A stretch of DNA of 43,169 bases from NCBI GenBank assembly GCA_023818745.1, contig JAMWBY010000001.1, positions 1-43,169 of the forward strand, given 5' to 3'. The notes below the pieces were generated by a model. The model was not told the origin of the DNA. It saw only the letters and a program-made list of their open reading frames with translations, and ran no database searches. Below, piece after piece: positions 32,699-40,887 of the stretch (positions within the stretch are counted from its first letter, which is position 1; every line of letters begins with the position of its first letter). The position numbers were made by a program, and so were the translations under genes. The stretch is from Candidatus Omnitrophota bacterium (lineage in GTDB: Bacteria > Ratteibacteria > UBA8468 > B48-G9 > JAFGKM01).

Positions 32699-33151
32699 TT
32701 AAACATATTGACTTTTAAATTCTCTTAGTTTTTCTCTTAATATTTCGTCTTTAAGAGATAGAATTTCAATTGCGAAAATAACAGCATTTTTAACACCTGT
32801 TTTTCCAAGAGACATACAAGCAACAGGAACACCTTCAGGCATTTGAACAGAAGAAAAAATTAACTCATTTGTTGATATTTCATTTGATGGCAAAGGGACT
32901 TCTATAACAGGGATAATTGTTTCAGAAGCGATAATTCCTGCTAATTGTATAAAAATACTGCTACAAACAATTATAATATCTATTTTTTCTTCTTCTGCTT
33001 CTTTTACAAAATTATGAACAGATTCAAGAGAATCAAGCCCTGAAATAATTTTGATCGTATAATCAATCCCAAAATTATCTAAGGTTTTTTTACCATCTTC
33101 AATTAAATTTAAATCATTTTCATTACCAATTACAATACCTATTTTTGCCAT
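32699..33151 (-). CDS. PurE-family protein lacking the canonical active-site motifs
   Basis: A 150-residue protein with the PurE fold signature ETIIPVIEVPLPS and VQMPEGVPVACMSLGKTGVKNA, and overall PurE length. The catalytic and ribonucleotide-phosphate-binding motifs are changed, however: GSDSD is GNEND (9-13), the SAHR box with the catalytic His is SGLD (37-40), and GAGGAAHLPG is CSSIFIQLAG (63-72). It is therefore unlikely to be a normal N5-CAIR mutase. It may have taken another substrate or a structural role. It overlaps the dapL gene by 13 bases, and no purine genes are nearby. Confidence 0.8.
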   Translation of the reverse strand: MAKIGIVIGNENDLNLIEDGKKTLDNFGIDYTIKIISGLDSLESVHNFVKEAEEEKIDIIIVCSSIFIQLAGIIASETIIPVIEVPLPSNEISTNELIFSSVQMPEGVPVACMSLGKTGVKNAVIFAIEILSLKDEILREKLREFKSQYV

Positions 33152-34296
33152 ATACTCTTCATCCTTTCTATTGCTTTTTTAATTTTTTCTTCATTTATTG
33201 TTAGAGAAAATCTTACATATCCTTCGCCCGAAGGGCCAAAACCAACTCCAGGAGTTGCTACAATTTTACCATTTTCAAGCAAAAAGTCAACAAATTTCAT
33301 AGAATTATCTTTTACTCTTACCCAGAAATAAAATGTCCCTTTTGGCATTTTAAAATCAAATCCAATTTCTTTTATTCCATCCGCAAAAATATCTCTTCTT
33401 TTTTTATAGATTTCTCTTAATTTTTTTACTGTCTCTTGAGTTCCTGTAAGTGCTTCTATTCCTGCAAATTGAATTGCTTCAAATGTTCCAGAATCAATAT
33501 TTTCTTTGATTTTTGCAAGAGCAGAGATAAGAAATGAATTTCCACATGCCCATCCTACTCTCCATCCAGTCATATTATATGTTTTTGAAAGTGAATTAAA
33601 TTCAATCGTAACATCTTTTGCACCATCAATGGAAAATATATTAATTGGTTTTTCTTCAAAGTATATTTCACTATAAGCAGCATCGTAAGCAAGAATTATA
33701 TTATTTTTTTTACAGAATTTAACAACATCTTTTAAAAAATCATAATTTGCAAAACTTCCAGTTGGATTATTTGGATAATTTAAATAAAGAATTTTTGCTT
33801 TTTTAACTATATTTTGAGGGATATTACCTAAATCAGGTAAAAAATTATTTTCTTCTTTTAATGGCAAAAAATAACTTTCTCCACCTGCAATTAAAGTTCC
33901 AAGATGATATACAGGATATCCAGGTTCCGGGACAAGAGAAATATCTCCTGGATTAATAAAACATAATGGAAAATGTGCAATTCCCTCTTTGGATCCTATT
34001 AAAACACATATTTCATCTTCTGGATTTATGTCAACATCATAATTTTTTTTATAAAATTCAGAAATTGTTTTCCTAAATTCTTTAGTTCCCTTCCCAAATG
34101 GATATCTATGAAATTTAGGATTTTCAACAGATTTTTTCATTGCAGAAATTATATTTTCTGGGGTTGGTAAATCAGGGTCTCCTACCCCAAAATCAATAAT
34201 TTCTTCGCCTTTTGATATCAATTCTTTTTTCTTTTTATCAATTTCAACGAAAAGATAGGGTGGTATTTTTTTCAATCTTTCACTTACTTGAAACAT
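33139..34296 (-). CDS. dapL: LL-diaminopimelate aminotransferase-like PLP enzyme
   Basis: A 385-residue fold-type I aminotransferase. PLP contacts are visible: IGSKEGIAH near 100-108, YPNNPTG near 174-180, AYDAAYSEI with Asp205 and Tyr208, and the Schiff-base Lys238 in SLSKTYNMTGWR. The N-terminal IDFGVGDPDLPTPENI and the sequence as a whole resemble DapL, which converts tetrahydrodipicolinate directly to LL-diaminopimelate and bypasses the succinylase route. Location directly after dapB supports this over other aminotransferases. It overlaps dapB by 17 bases. Confidence 0.88.
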   Translation of the reverse strand: MFQVSERLKKIPPYLFVEIDKKKKELISKGEEIIDFGVGDPDLPTPENIISAMKKSVENPKFHRYPFGKGTKEFRKTISEFYKKNYDVDINPEDEICVLIGSKEGIAHFPLCFINPGDISLVPEPGYPVYHLGTLIAGGESYFLPLKEENNFLPDLGNIPQNIVKKAKILYLNYPNNPTGSFANYDFLKDVVKFCKKNNIILAYDAAYSEIYFEEKPINIFSIDGAKDVTIEFNSLSKTYNMTGWRVGWACGNSFLISALAKIKENIDSGTFEAIQFAGIEALTGTQETVKKLREIYKKRRDIFADGIKEIGFDFKMPKGTFYFWVRVKDNSMKFVDFLLENGKIVATPGVGFGPSGEGYVRFSLTINEEKIKKAIERMKSIWQK

Positions 34297-35083
34297 TTAG
34301 AACCTCCTCTTTTATATAATCCTCCATACTATATAAGCCATTTTTTTTCTTATATATATACTTTGCTGTGTTCAAAGCACCTAATGCAAATACACTTCTA
34401 TCATAGCATCTATGAGAAATTTCAATAATTTCTCCTGTGCCTCCAAAATAAACATAATGTTCTCCAACTATATCACCTATTCTTAAACAATGCACACCAA
34501 TTTCTTCAAATTTTCTTTCCCCTGTAATTCCATTTCTTCCATATTTTAAAATTTTTCCCTGATTGAGTTTTCTTTCATTACAAATTATTTCAGCAATTTT
34601 TTTTGCAGTTCCACTAGGTGCATCTTTTTTAAAATGGTGATGGACTTCTGCTATTTCAATTTCATAATTTTTTAAAAGATGAGTTGCATATTTTATTATT
34701 TCAAAAAAAAGATTAACTCCTAAACTCATATTAGGAGATAAAAAAATAGGTATATAATTAGCAGTTTTTTTTATCTCTTCTATTTGATTTTTAGAAAAAC
34801 CAGTCGTTCCTATTACAATTTTACTCCTTTTTTCTTTTACTGTTTTGATAAAATCCATTGTCGCTGATGGAACTGAAAAATCAATAAGAACATCTTTTTC
34901 TTCAAGTACTTTTTCCAAATTGTCATAGATTTCTATTCCATCTAATTTTTTTCCTACCAAAGGGTGTTTTTTGGCTTCAATACCTCCTTTAACAAAAAAA
35001 CTTTCATCCTTTTGAGCAAGTTTTATTATCAAACTTCCCATTCTCCCACCTGCTCCACTAACTATTAAATTTATTTTTTCCAT
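34280..35083 (-). CDS. dapB: 4-hydroxy-tetrahydrodipicolinate reductase
   Basis: A 267-residue NAD(P)H-dependent reductase of lysine and diaminopimelate synthesis. The dinucleotide motif GAGGRMG is at 10-16, GTTGF near 92-96, the substrate-binding SPNMSLGVNLFF near 117-128, and the catalytic EVHHHFKKDAPSGTA with His-His and Lys near 151-165. Length is normal. It sits 1 base after murA and overlaps dapL, giving a compact cell-wall precursor cluster. Confidence 0.95.
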   Translation of the reverse strand: MEKINLIVSGAGGRMGSLIIKLAQKDESFFVKGGIEAKKHPLVGKKLDGIEIYDNLEKVLEEKDVLIDFSVPSATMDFIKTVKEKRSKIVIGTTGFSKNQIEEIKKTANYIPIFLSPNMSLGVNLFFEIIKYATHLLKNYEIEIAEVHHHFKKDAPSGTAKKIAEIICNERKLNQGKILKYGRNGITGERKFEEIGVHCLRIGDIVGEHYVYFGGTGEIIEISHRCYDRSVFALGALNTAKYIYKKKNGLYSMEDYIKEEVLNVSSK

Positions 35084-35084
35084 T

Positions 35085-36353
35085 TTAACTTTCCTCCCTA
35101 ACTCTTTTTATTTTTGCTCCTAAAATACTTAATTTATTTTCAAGGTTTTCATATCCTCTATCAAGATGGTAAATTCTTGAAATTTCAGTAGTTCCTTCTG
35201 CAACAAGTCCTGCAAGAACTAAAGCAGCACTTGCTCTTAAATCAGAAGCCATAACCTTTGTTCCTCTTAATGAGTTTACTCCTTTTATTATCGCTTTTGA
35301 ACCATCAAGTGTAATATCAGCGCCAAGACGATTTAGTTCTCCAACATGAATAAATCTTTCTGGAAATACCTTTTCTGTTATTAAACTTATTCCATCTGCT
35401 AATGTTAAAAAACTCATCATTTGTGCCTGTAAATCAGTTGGAAAACCTGGAAATGGCAATGTTGTTATTTCAAGCGCTTTCCATCTTTCTTTTGGTATTG
35501 TTTCTACATATTCATCATTATAAGAGATTTCTAAACCTGCTTCTTCAAGTTTATCAAAAAGTGAAAGAAGATGTTGATAAATTACTCCTTTTATTTTAAT
35601 CTTACTTTTTGTCATATAACCAGCAAGAATATAAGTTCCTGCTTCAATTCTATCTGGAATTATATTATATTCAACACCTTTTAATTTTTTTACTCCCTCA
35701 ATTCTTATTAGATGAGAACCTTCACCATATATTCTCCCTCCCATTTTTTTCAAAAAATTTGCAAGAGCAACAATTTCTGGTTCGCATGAAGAAAATTCAA
35801 TAATTGTTTCCCCTTCTGCTAAAGTGGCTGCACACATAATGTTTGCAGTAGCTAAAACACTTGAACCAAAGTTTCCACCAAGAAAAATTATATTTCCTTT
35901 TATTTTATCAGCTTTACCAACTATATATCCTTCCTCATTTTCTATATTAATACCGAGTTTTTTAAATCCTTTAATATGTAAATCAATTGGTCTTGGTCCA
36001 ATTACACATCCACCAGGCATTGAAAATCTTGCTGTTTTATATTTTGCAAGAAGAGGTCCGAGTAAACATATAGACCCTCTCATTGTACTTACAAATTCAT
36101 AAGGGGCAGTAAATTGATATATACCTGAAGGATCTATTTCAAGAACACCATTTTTAAATTCTGTTTTTGCACCCATATAATTCAAAATTTTAATCATTGT
36201 TTGAACATCTTTTAAATTAGGAACATTATGAAGGATTGTTTTTCCTTCTCCCATTATACTTGCTGCGATAATTGGCAAAGCAGCGTTTTTAGAACCTGAT
36301 ATTTGGACTTCTCCTTCAAGTTTTTTCCCACCTTCAATAATAAACTTTTCCAT
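35085..36353 (-). CDS. murA: UDP-N-acetylglucosamine 1-carboxyvinyltransferase
   Basis: A 422-residue cytosolic enzyme that adds enolpyruvate to UDP-GlcNAc, the first committed step of peptidoglycan synthesis. Features: Lys22 in SGSKNAALP, the active-site Cys116 in MPGGCVIGPRPIDLH (fosfomycin target, so Cys and not the resistant Asp), and the Asp in PTDLQAQMM that contacts the substrate. AAGGAG precedes the ATG. Co-located with dapB and dapL, the DAP pathway genes that feed the same peptidoglycan assembly. Confidence 0.97.
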   Translation of the reverse strand: MEKFIIEGGKKLEGEVQISGSKNAALPIIAASIMGEGKTILHNVPNLKDVQTMIKILNYMGAKTEFKNGVLEIDPSGIYQFTAPYEFVSTMRGSICLLGPLLAKYKTARFSMPGGCVIGPRPIDLHIKGFKKLGINIENEEGYIVGKADKIKGNIIFLGGNFGSSVLATANIMCAATLAEGETIIEFSSCEPEIVALANFLKKMGGRIYGEGSHLIRIEGVKKLKGVEYNIIPDRIEAGTYILAGYMTKSKIKIKGVIYQHLLSLFDKLEEAGLEISYNDEYVETIPKERWKALEITTLPFPGFPTDLQAQMMSFLTLADGISLITEKVFPERFIHVGELNRLGADITLDGSKAIIKGVNSLRGTKVMASDLRASAALVLAGLVAEGTTEISRIYHLDRGYENLENKLSILGAKIKRVREES

Positions 36354-36387
36354 TTTGCTCCTTTTTATTTTAATATTTTACTATTTT

Positions 36388-37239
36388 TTAAATTTTTTTA
36401 AAGACCGCTATTCTGTTTATTCCTGAAAGGTCTTTTTCAAATCCTAAAAATTTTAAATCAGAAGGGAGAAATTCCTTTAATTTTTTAGATTGGTCATAAC
36501 CAATTTCTATAATTAAAAATCCACAATTCTTTAAAAATTTTGGACTTTCTTTTATTATTTTTTTTATTATTTTTAAACCATCTTTTCCTCCGTATATTGC
36601 CCTTTTAGGTTCTTTTTTTACTTCTTCATCCAATTTTTCATAATCTTTTTGATTAACATAAGGAGGGTTACTAACGATTATTTCAAATTTCTCATTAATA
36701 TTTGAAAAAATATCAGAATAAAAGAATTTGCTTCTTTTTTTTACCTTATTTAAAATAGCATTTTCTGTAGCAATTTTTAATGATTTTTTGGAAATATCAA
36801 CACCTTTAACAATTGATTTATTAATATTTTTAGCAAGAGATATAGCAATATTTCCACAACCTGTTCCTATATCAAGAATTTTTATTTTTCTTGGATAAAA
36901 ATTTTCCTGATATATCCTTATAGTTTTTTCAACAAGTAATTCTGTTTCTGGCCTTGGAATAAAAACACCCCTTTCTATTTTAAATTCACAATTATAAAAA
37001 CTAATTTTTTTTGTAAGATAAAAAACAGAAATTCCTTTTTTTCTTTTTTTAACCAATTTTAGAAATGTTTTGTAAATCCTTGGGGAAACTTCAATTTTTT
37101 CTGTATATAATTTGTATCTATCAACATTGAGAAGGTATGATAGTAAAATTTCTGTTTCAAATTGAGGATTTTCAATTCTGGAATTTTTCAGTAATCTTTT
37201 GCCCAATTTTATTAAATCTTCTACATTCACAGATAGCAA
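36388..37239 (-). CDS. prmC: Release factor glutamine methyltransferase
   Basis: A 283-residue SAM-dependent methyltransferase that methylates the GGQ glutamine of release factors. The motif IPRPETELLVE lies at 94-104, the SAM-binding LDIGTGCGNIAISLA at 122-136, and the catalytic NPPY at 191-194. The N-terminal helical domain is present. It is two genes away from prfA, whose product is its substrate, with only the exported TPR protein gene in between. Confidence 0.95.
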   Translation of the reverse strand: MLSVNVEDLIKLGKRLLKNSRIENPQFETEILLSYLLNVDRYKLYTEKIEVSPRIYKTFLKLVKKRKKGISVFYLTKKISFYNCEFKIERGVFIPRPETELLVEKTIRIYQENFYPRKIKILDIGTGCGNIAISLAKNINKSIVKGVDISKKSLKIATENAILNKVKKRSKFFYSDIFSNINEKFEIIVSNPPYVNQKDYEKLDEEVKKEPKRAIYGGKDGLKIIKKIIKESPKFLKNCGFLIIEIGYDQSKKLKEFLPSDLKFLGFEKDLSGINRIAVFKKI

Positions 37240-37242
37240 ATT

Positions 37243-38991
37243 TTATATTCCTGTCTTTGCTAAAACTTTTTTTGCAGTATTTTTTATTTGAGGATATTCG
37301 CTCTCTTCTGCAAGATATTCTATAAGTCCCTTTATTTCTTCATTCGGTTTATTTTTTATATATTCACCAAGAACCTCAACTATATCTTTTCTTATATTTA
37401 TTTCCTCTCCAAGATTTTCCTGTGGATAATTTCTTTTTAATCTGGAAACCATCGTATCTATATTTGTATATTCTCCAAGTTTGCCAAGTGCTATATAATA
37501 ATAAATAGATAACCCTGGAACTCCAAATTCCTTCCATCCTCTTTTTATCACCTGTAATGCTTCTTTATCTCTCATATCAGCAAGAAAATTTATAATCCTA
37601 ATGCTTAAAATTATTTCATTTCTTTCTTCATCAAGTTCGGTTTGAGAATAAGTTATTTGCTGTTGGGGTACACCGGATTGGTCCCAAATTTCTTCAGCAG
37701 ATGGCGTCCCCTTTATTACTAATTCGGAAGAACCAAGGTTAGAAATATCTATCTTCCTTTCTCTTAAAGCAAGCAAGGTTTCATATCTATTTTTTCTTTT
37801 TTCAAGTTCAGAAATTTCTCTATTTATTTTCTGTATTTCTTCTGTATTTTTTCTTACTTTTTCTTCCAAAGTTCTTTTTTCCTCATTAAGTTTTTGTCTT
37901 TCTCTTTCGGTTATTCGCTGTTGAAGTGCTCCTTCAGGAGTTTCTTCAATTCCAAGATTACTGTTTATTTCCTGCACTCTTGAATTCATTTTTTCGTTTT
38001 CACTATTTAATGTATCTCTTCTTTTAGTCAAATTTTCTATCTGTTGAGATATCTGCTGAAAATTCCTTTTTGCCTCTTCCCTTTCTTTTTCTCTTCTATC
38101 AACCATTCCTAATAAAATATTTCTCATTTCAGGAACAATCTTATCGGATTTAATATTTTCAATAGAATTAAAAGCGACAAGTTTAATTTCATATAGTTCT
38201 TTTTCATTTTTTATTATTTCTAATAAAATATCAACAACTTCAGGAGAGCTAACTTTTCCTAAAGCAAATATTAAATTTTTTCTAATTTCTTTATTTTTTT
38301 CCTTTTTTACAATATCAATAATATCTTTTATAACCTGTGAAATTTCATCAGAAGAATAAGTTGAAAGTAATACAGAAGAAGTTTTTCTTATATCTTCTGT
38401 CCCAAATTTTATTCTTTTAATCAGTTTATCAACAGGAATTTTTACTTCTTTTTTAACTTCTCCTGTTTCACCTGTTTCATTTGCTTGTTGTGATATCTCT
38501 TTTTCCTCTTTCTTTTTCTTTTCCTCTATCTCAATTTTTTCCCATTTTTTTGTTATTTCTATTTCTTTATTCATTATTTCAAGTTTTTCTTTTAATCCTT
38601 TTGCCAGTTTACCGTAATATGTTAAAGGAGAAATTTTTATAATTTTATCAAGAGATTCCAATGCTTCCTTGTTTTTATTTTGTGATATATATACATGAGC
38701 AAGTAAATAATAATATGCTTGATTTTGAGAATTTATTTCTATTGCTTTTTGTAAATTCGTAATTGCCTTCTCCATATCCCTAATTCTGAAATATGCTTCA
38801 CCAAGATAATAATAAATATCAGGATTTTCAGGTGCACTTCTTTTTGCCTCTTCTAATATTTTTATTGACTTTTCATAATAACCAGAATTTAAATATACTA
38901 CCCCTTCTTTTATCACATCTACCAATTCTCTGCCTGATAAAAAAGTGTTAGCAATACCTATCAATAAGAAAATTAAAAATTTATTTTTCAT
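37243..38991 (-). CDS. Exported TPR / coiled-coil / HEAT-like repeat protein
   Basis: A 582-residue protein with signal peptide (MKNKFLIFLLIGIANTFLSG). Residues 25-130 carry three tetratricopeptide repeats (YYLGEAYFRIRDMEKAITNL, YYLLAHVYISQNKNKEALESL). Residues 195-280 look like HEAT-type repeats (IRKNLIFALGKVSSPEVVDILL), 290-400 form a long coiled coil (REEAKRNFQQISQQIENL onward), and a second HEAT-like block ends the protein. Likely a periplasmic scaffold; the function is unknown. It interrupts the usual prfA-prmC pair and lies 3 bases before prmC. Preceded by an AAGGGG site. Confidence 0.82.
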   Translation of the reverse strand: MKNKFLIFLLIGIANTFLSGRELVDVIKEGVVYLNSGYYEKSIKILEEAKRSAPENPDIYYYLGEAYFRIRDMEKAITNLQKAIEINSQNQAYYYLLAHVYISQNKNKEALESLDKIIKISPLTYYGKLAKGLKEKLEIMNKEIEITKKWEKIEIEEKKKKEEKEISQQANETGETGEVKKEVKIPVDKLIKRIKFGTEDIRKTSSVLLSTYSSDEISQVIKDIIDIVKKEKNKEIRKNLIFALGKVSSPEVVDILLEIIKNEKELYEIKLVAFNSIENIKSDKIVPEMRNILLGMVDRREKEREEAKRNFQQISQQIENLTKRRDTLNSENEKMNSRVQEINSNLGIEETPEGALQQRITERERQKLNEEKRTLEEKVRKNTEEIQKINREISELEKRKNRYETLLALRERKIDISNLGSSELVIKGTPSAEEIWDQSGVPQQQITYSQTELDEERNEIILSIRIINFLADMRDKEALQVIKRGWKEFGVPGLSIYYYIALGKLGEYTNIDTMVSRLKRNYPQENLGEEINIRKDIVEVLGEYIKNKPNEEIKGLIEYLAEESEYPQIKNTAKKVLAKTGI

Positions 38992-39026
38992 TTTTACCCC
39001 TTTTAATATAATACCAAAAATATTCT

Positions 39027-40088
39027 TTAACTGTCAACTTTTTCATTTTTAATAATATTTCTTTTCAATTTTTCTATAAGTTCATCAATTTCTCCATCCA
39101 TAATTTTATCAAGATTATAAGTTGTATAGTTTATTCTATGGTCAGTAATACGATTTTGAGGAAAGTTATATGTTCTTATTTTTTCACTTCTATCACCTGT
39201 TTTTACAAATTTTTTCCTTTCTTCTTCTATTTTCTCCCTCTTTTCCTTCTCATAGTGATTTTGTAATCTTGCCCTTAATATTTTCATTGCTTTTTCTCTA
39301 TTTTTTATTTGTGACCTATCTTCTTGACAAGTTGCTGAGATTCCAGTGGGTAAATGTGTTATTCTAACCGCAGAAGATGTTTTATTTACATGCTGTCCCC
39401 CATGTCCGCTCGCTCTAAAAGTTTCTATTTTTAAATCTTCTGGATTTATTTTTACTTCGCTATCCTCCATTTCTGGGAAAATAGCAACTGTTGCTGCAGA
39501 GGTGTGAATTCTCCCATAACTTTCTGTCTTTGGAATTCTCTGGACTCTATGAACTCCACCTTCAAATTTTAAATTTCCATACGCAAATTTCCCTTTAACA
39601 ACAAAAATTATTTCTTTAAAACCACCCAATTCAGATGGATGAGAATTAAGAATTTCAATCTTATATCCCTTTTTTTCTGAGTATTTAGAGTACATTCTAA
39701 AAAGATCAGCAGCAAAAAGACACGCTTCTTCTCCACCTGTACCAGCACGGATTTCTATTATTGCATTCTTTTCATCTGTTATGTCAGGTGGATTTAAAAG
39801 TTGTATTATGTTTTCCTCAAGTTTCTCCTTTTCTTCTTTCAAGTGTTTTATTTCTTCTTTTGCGATTTCTTTTAAATCTATATCTTCACTTTTTAAAATT
39901 TCCTCATTCTCTTTGATTTTTTTTTCAATTTCTTCAAGTTGTTTTTTTAATCCTAAAATTTCTTCATAAAAACTAATTTTTTTTAAAACTTCTTTTAATT
40001 TCTCCTGGTCTTTTTTATTATTTTGAGAAAGATATTCAATACAAAATTTATAGTCCTTTTCTATATCGCGTAGTTTATCATTTACCAT
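39027..40088 (-). CDS. prfA: Peptide chain release factor 1
   Basis: A 353-residue class I release factor for UAA and UAG. The tripeptide stop-codon reader is Pro-Lys-Thr at 186-188 (RIPKTES) where RF1 usually has PAT or PVT; RF2 would have SPF. The catalytic GGQ is at 230-232 in ASGHGGQHVNKT, the substrate of PrmC. Domain 1 (1-110) is coiled coil, as expected. Length is typical. Its start overlaps the rpmE stop by 11 bases. Confidence 0.97.
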   Translation of the reverse strand: MVNDKLRDIEKDYKFCIEYLSQNNKKDQEKLKEVLKKISFYEEILGLKKQLEEIEKKIKENEEILKSEDIDLKEIAKEEIKHLKEEKEKLEENIIQLLNPPDITDEKNAIIEIRAGTGGEEACLFAADLFRMYSKYSEKKGYKIEILNSHPSELGGFKEIIFVVKGKFAYGNLKFEGGVHRVQRIPKTESYGRIHTSAATVAIFPEMEDSEVKINPEDLKIETFRASGHGGQHVNKTSSAVRITHLPTGISATCQEDRSQIKNREKAMKILRARLQNHYEKEKREKIEEERKKFVKTGDRSEKIRTYNFPQNRITDHRINYTTYNLDKIMDGEIDELIEKLKRNIIKNEKVDS

Positions 40089-40275
40089 ATTTTTTCATAA
40101 ATTTTTCTACTCTCCCTGTGCTATCAACATATTTTTGTTTCCCTGTAAAATATGGATGGCATTTATTACAAATCTCAATTTTAATTTCTGCTTTTGTAGA
40201 CCTTGTGTGTACAATATTTCCACACGCACAAACAATTCTTGCTTCTTTGTATTCAGGATGTATTCCTTCTTTCAT
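40078..40275 (-). CDS. rpmE: 50S ribosomal protein L31, zinc-binding type
   Basis: A 65-residue ribosomal protein. Cys16, Cys18, Cys36 and Cys39 form the zinc ribbon (CACG and CNKC), followed by HPYFTGKQKYVDSTGRVEKF, which is highly conserved in L31. It starts 4 bases inside the GerMN gene's 3' end and overlaps prfA, a common rpmE-prfA arrangement. Confidence 0.97.
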   Translation of the reverse strand: MKEGIHPEYKEARIVCACGNIVHTRSTKAEIKIEICNKCHPYFTGKQKYVDSTGRVEKFMKKYGK

Positions 40276-40838
40276 TTTTCCTCCTCTTCTTTTATTTTTA
40301 TATCAAATTCTTTTAAATCATCCCTACTTATAGGCTTTTCTACAATTGTTATACCTTCTCCACTGAAATAATTAATAGGTTTCCCTTCTATTAAAAATCT
40401 TACTTTTTTTATCTCTGGAAATTGAGTTGCTGAACAGACAATCTGAGCAATTCTTGTTTCCATAGTTAAAGTTCCTCCTCCTTCTTCTACTTCTTTTGAA
40501 AAATCTAAATTAACCATATCTTCTTCTATTGTTACATTTAGAAGTTTTGTGTTTTCATTTAAAAATGTAGAAAATCCTTCTTTCTTCTCTTCTTCTGTAG
40601 GTCCTTTTAATAATTCTTTTATAGTCATTGCAATCTTATTCTTAAAATTTCTACAATAACCAATCTGTCTTTTTACAGGAAGTAAATATATTTGATTATC
40701 TTTCTGAGTTACAAAGAATACATAAACGCTTGTTTCTTTTAAAATTTTGCCTCTAATTTTTAAAAATCCCCAAAATAGTAAAAGAACCAAAAGAATAAAA
40801 CTTAAAATTATAAAAACAATATTTTCATTTTTTTTCAT
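40272..40838 (-). CDS. Membrane-anchored GerMN-domain protein
   Basis: A 188-residue protein with one N-terminal membrane helix (residues 8-28) and a GerMN domain: IKELLKGPTEEEKKEGFST, VTIEEDMVNLDFSKEV, ETRIAQIVCSATQFPEIKKVRFLIEGKP and ITIVEKPISRDDL. GerMN domains occur in sporulation proteins of Firmicutes but also in envelope proteins of non-spore-formers, where the function is unclear. It is the first gene after the consensus promoter at 40860-40887 and overlaps rpmE by 4 bases. Confidence 0.88.
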   Translation of the reverse strand: MKKNENIVFIILSFILLVLLLFWGFLKIRGKILKETSVYVFFVTQKDNQIYLLPVKRQIGYCRNFKNKIAMTIKELLKGPTEEEKKEGFSTFLNENTKLLNVTIEEDMVNLDFSKEVEEGGGTLTMETRIAQIVCSATQFPEIKKVRFLIEGKPINYFSGEGITIVEKPISRDDLKEFDIKIKEEEEK

Positions 40839-40859
40839 TTTTCCCTTTTTAAATGTTTT

Positions 40860-40887
40860 ATTTTATCACTTTTAATTTTTTAGTCAA
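40860..40887 (-). promoter_or_regulatory. Consensus promoter heading the long housekeeping gene run
   Basis: On the minus strand TTGACT (40882-40887) and TAAAAT (40860-40865) are spaced 16 bases. The -35 box abuts the stop codon of the UDP-sugar dehydrogenase gene, so this is the natural start for GerMN-rpmE-prfA and, because following gaps are short, perhaps for all genes down to tRNA-Cys. Confidence 0.7.
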
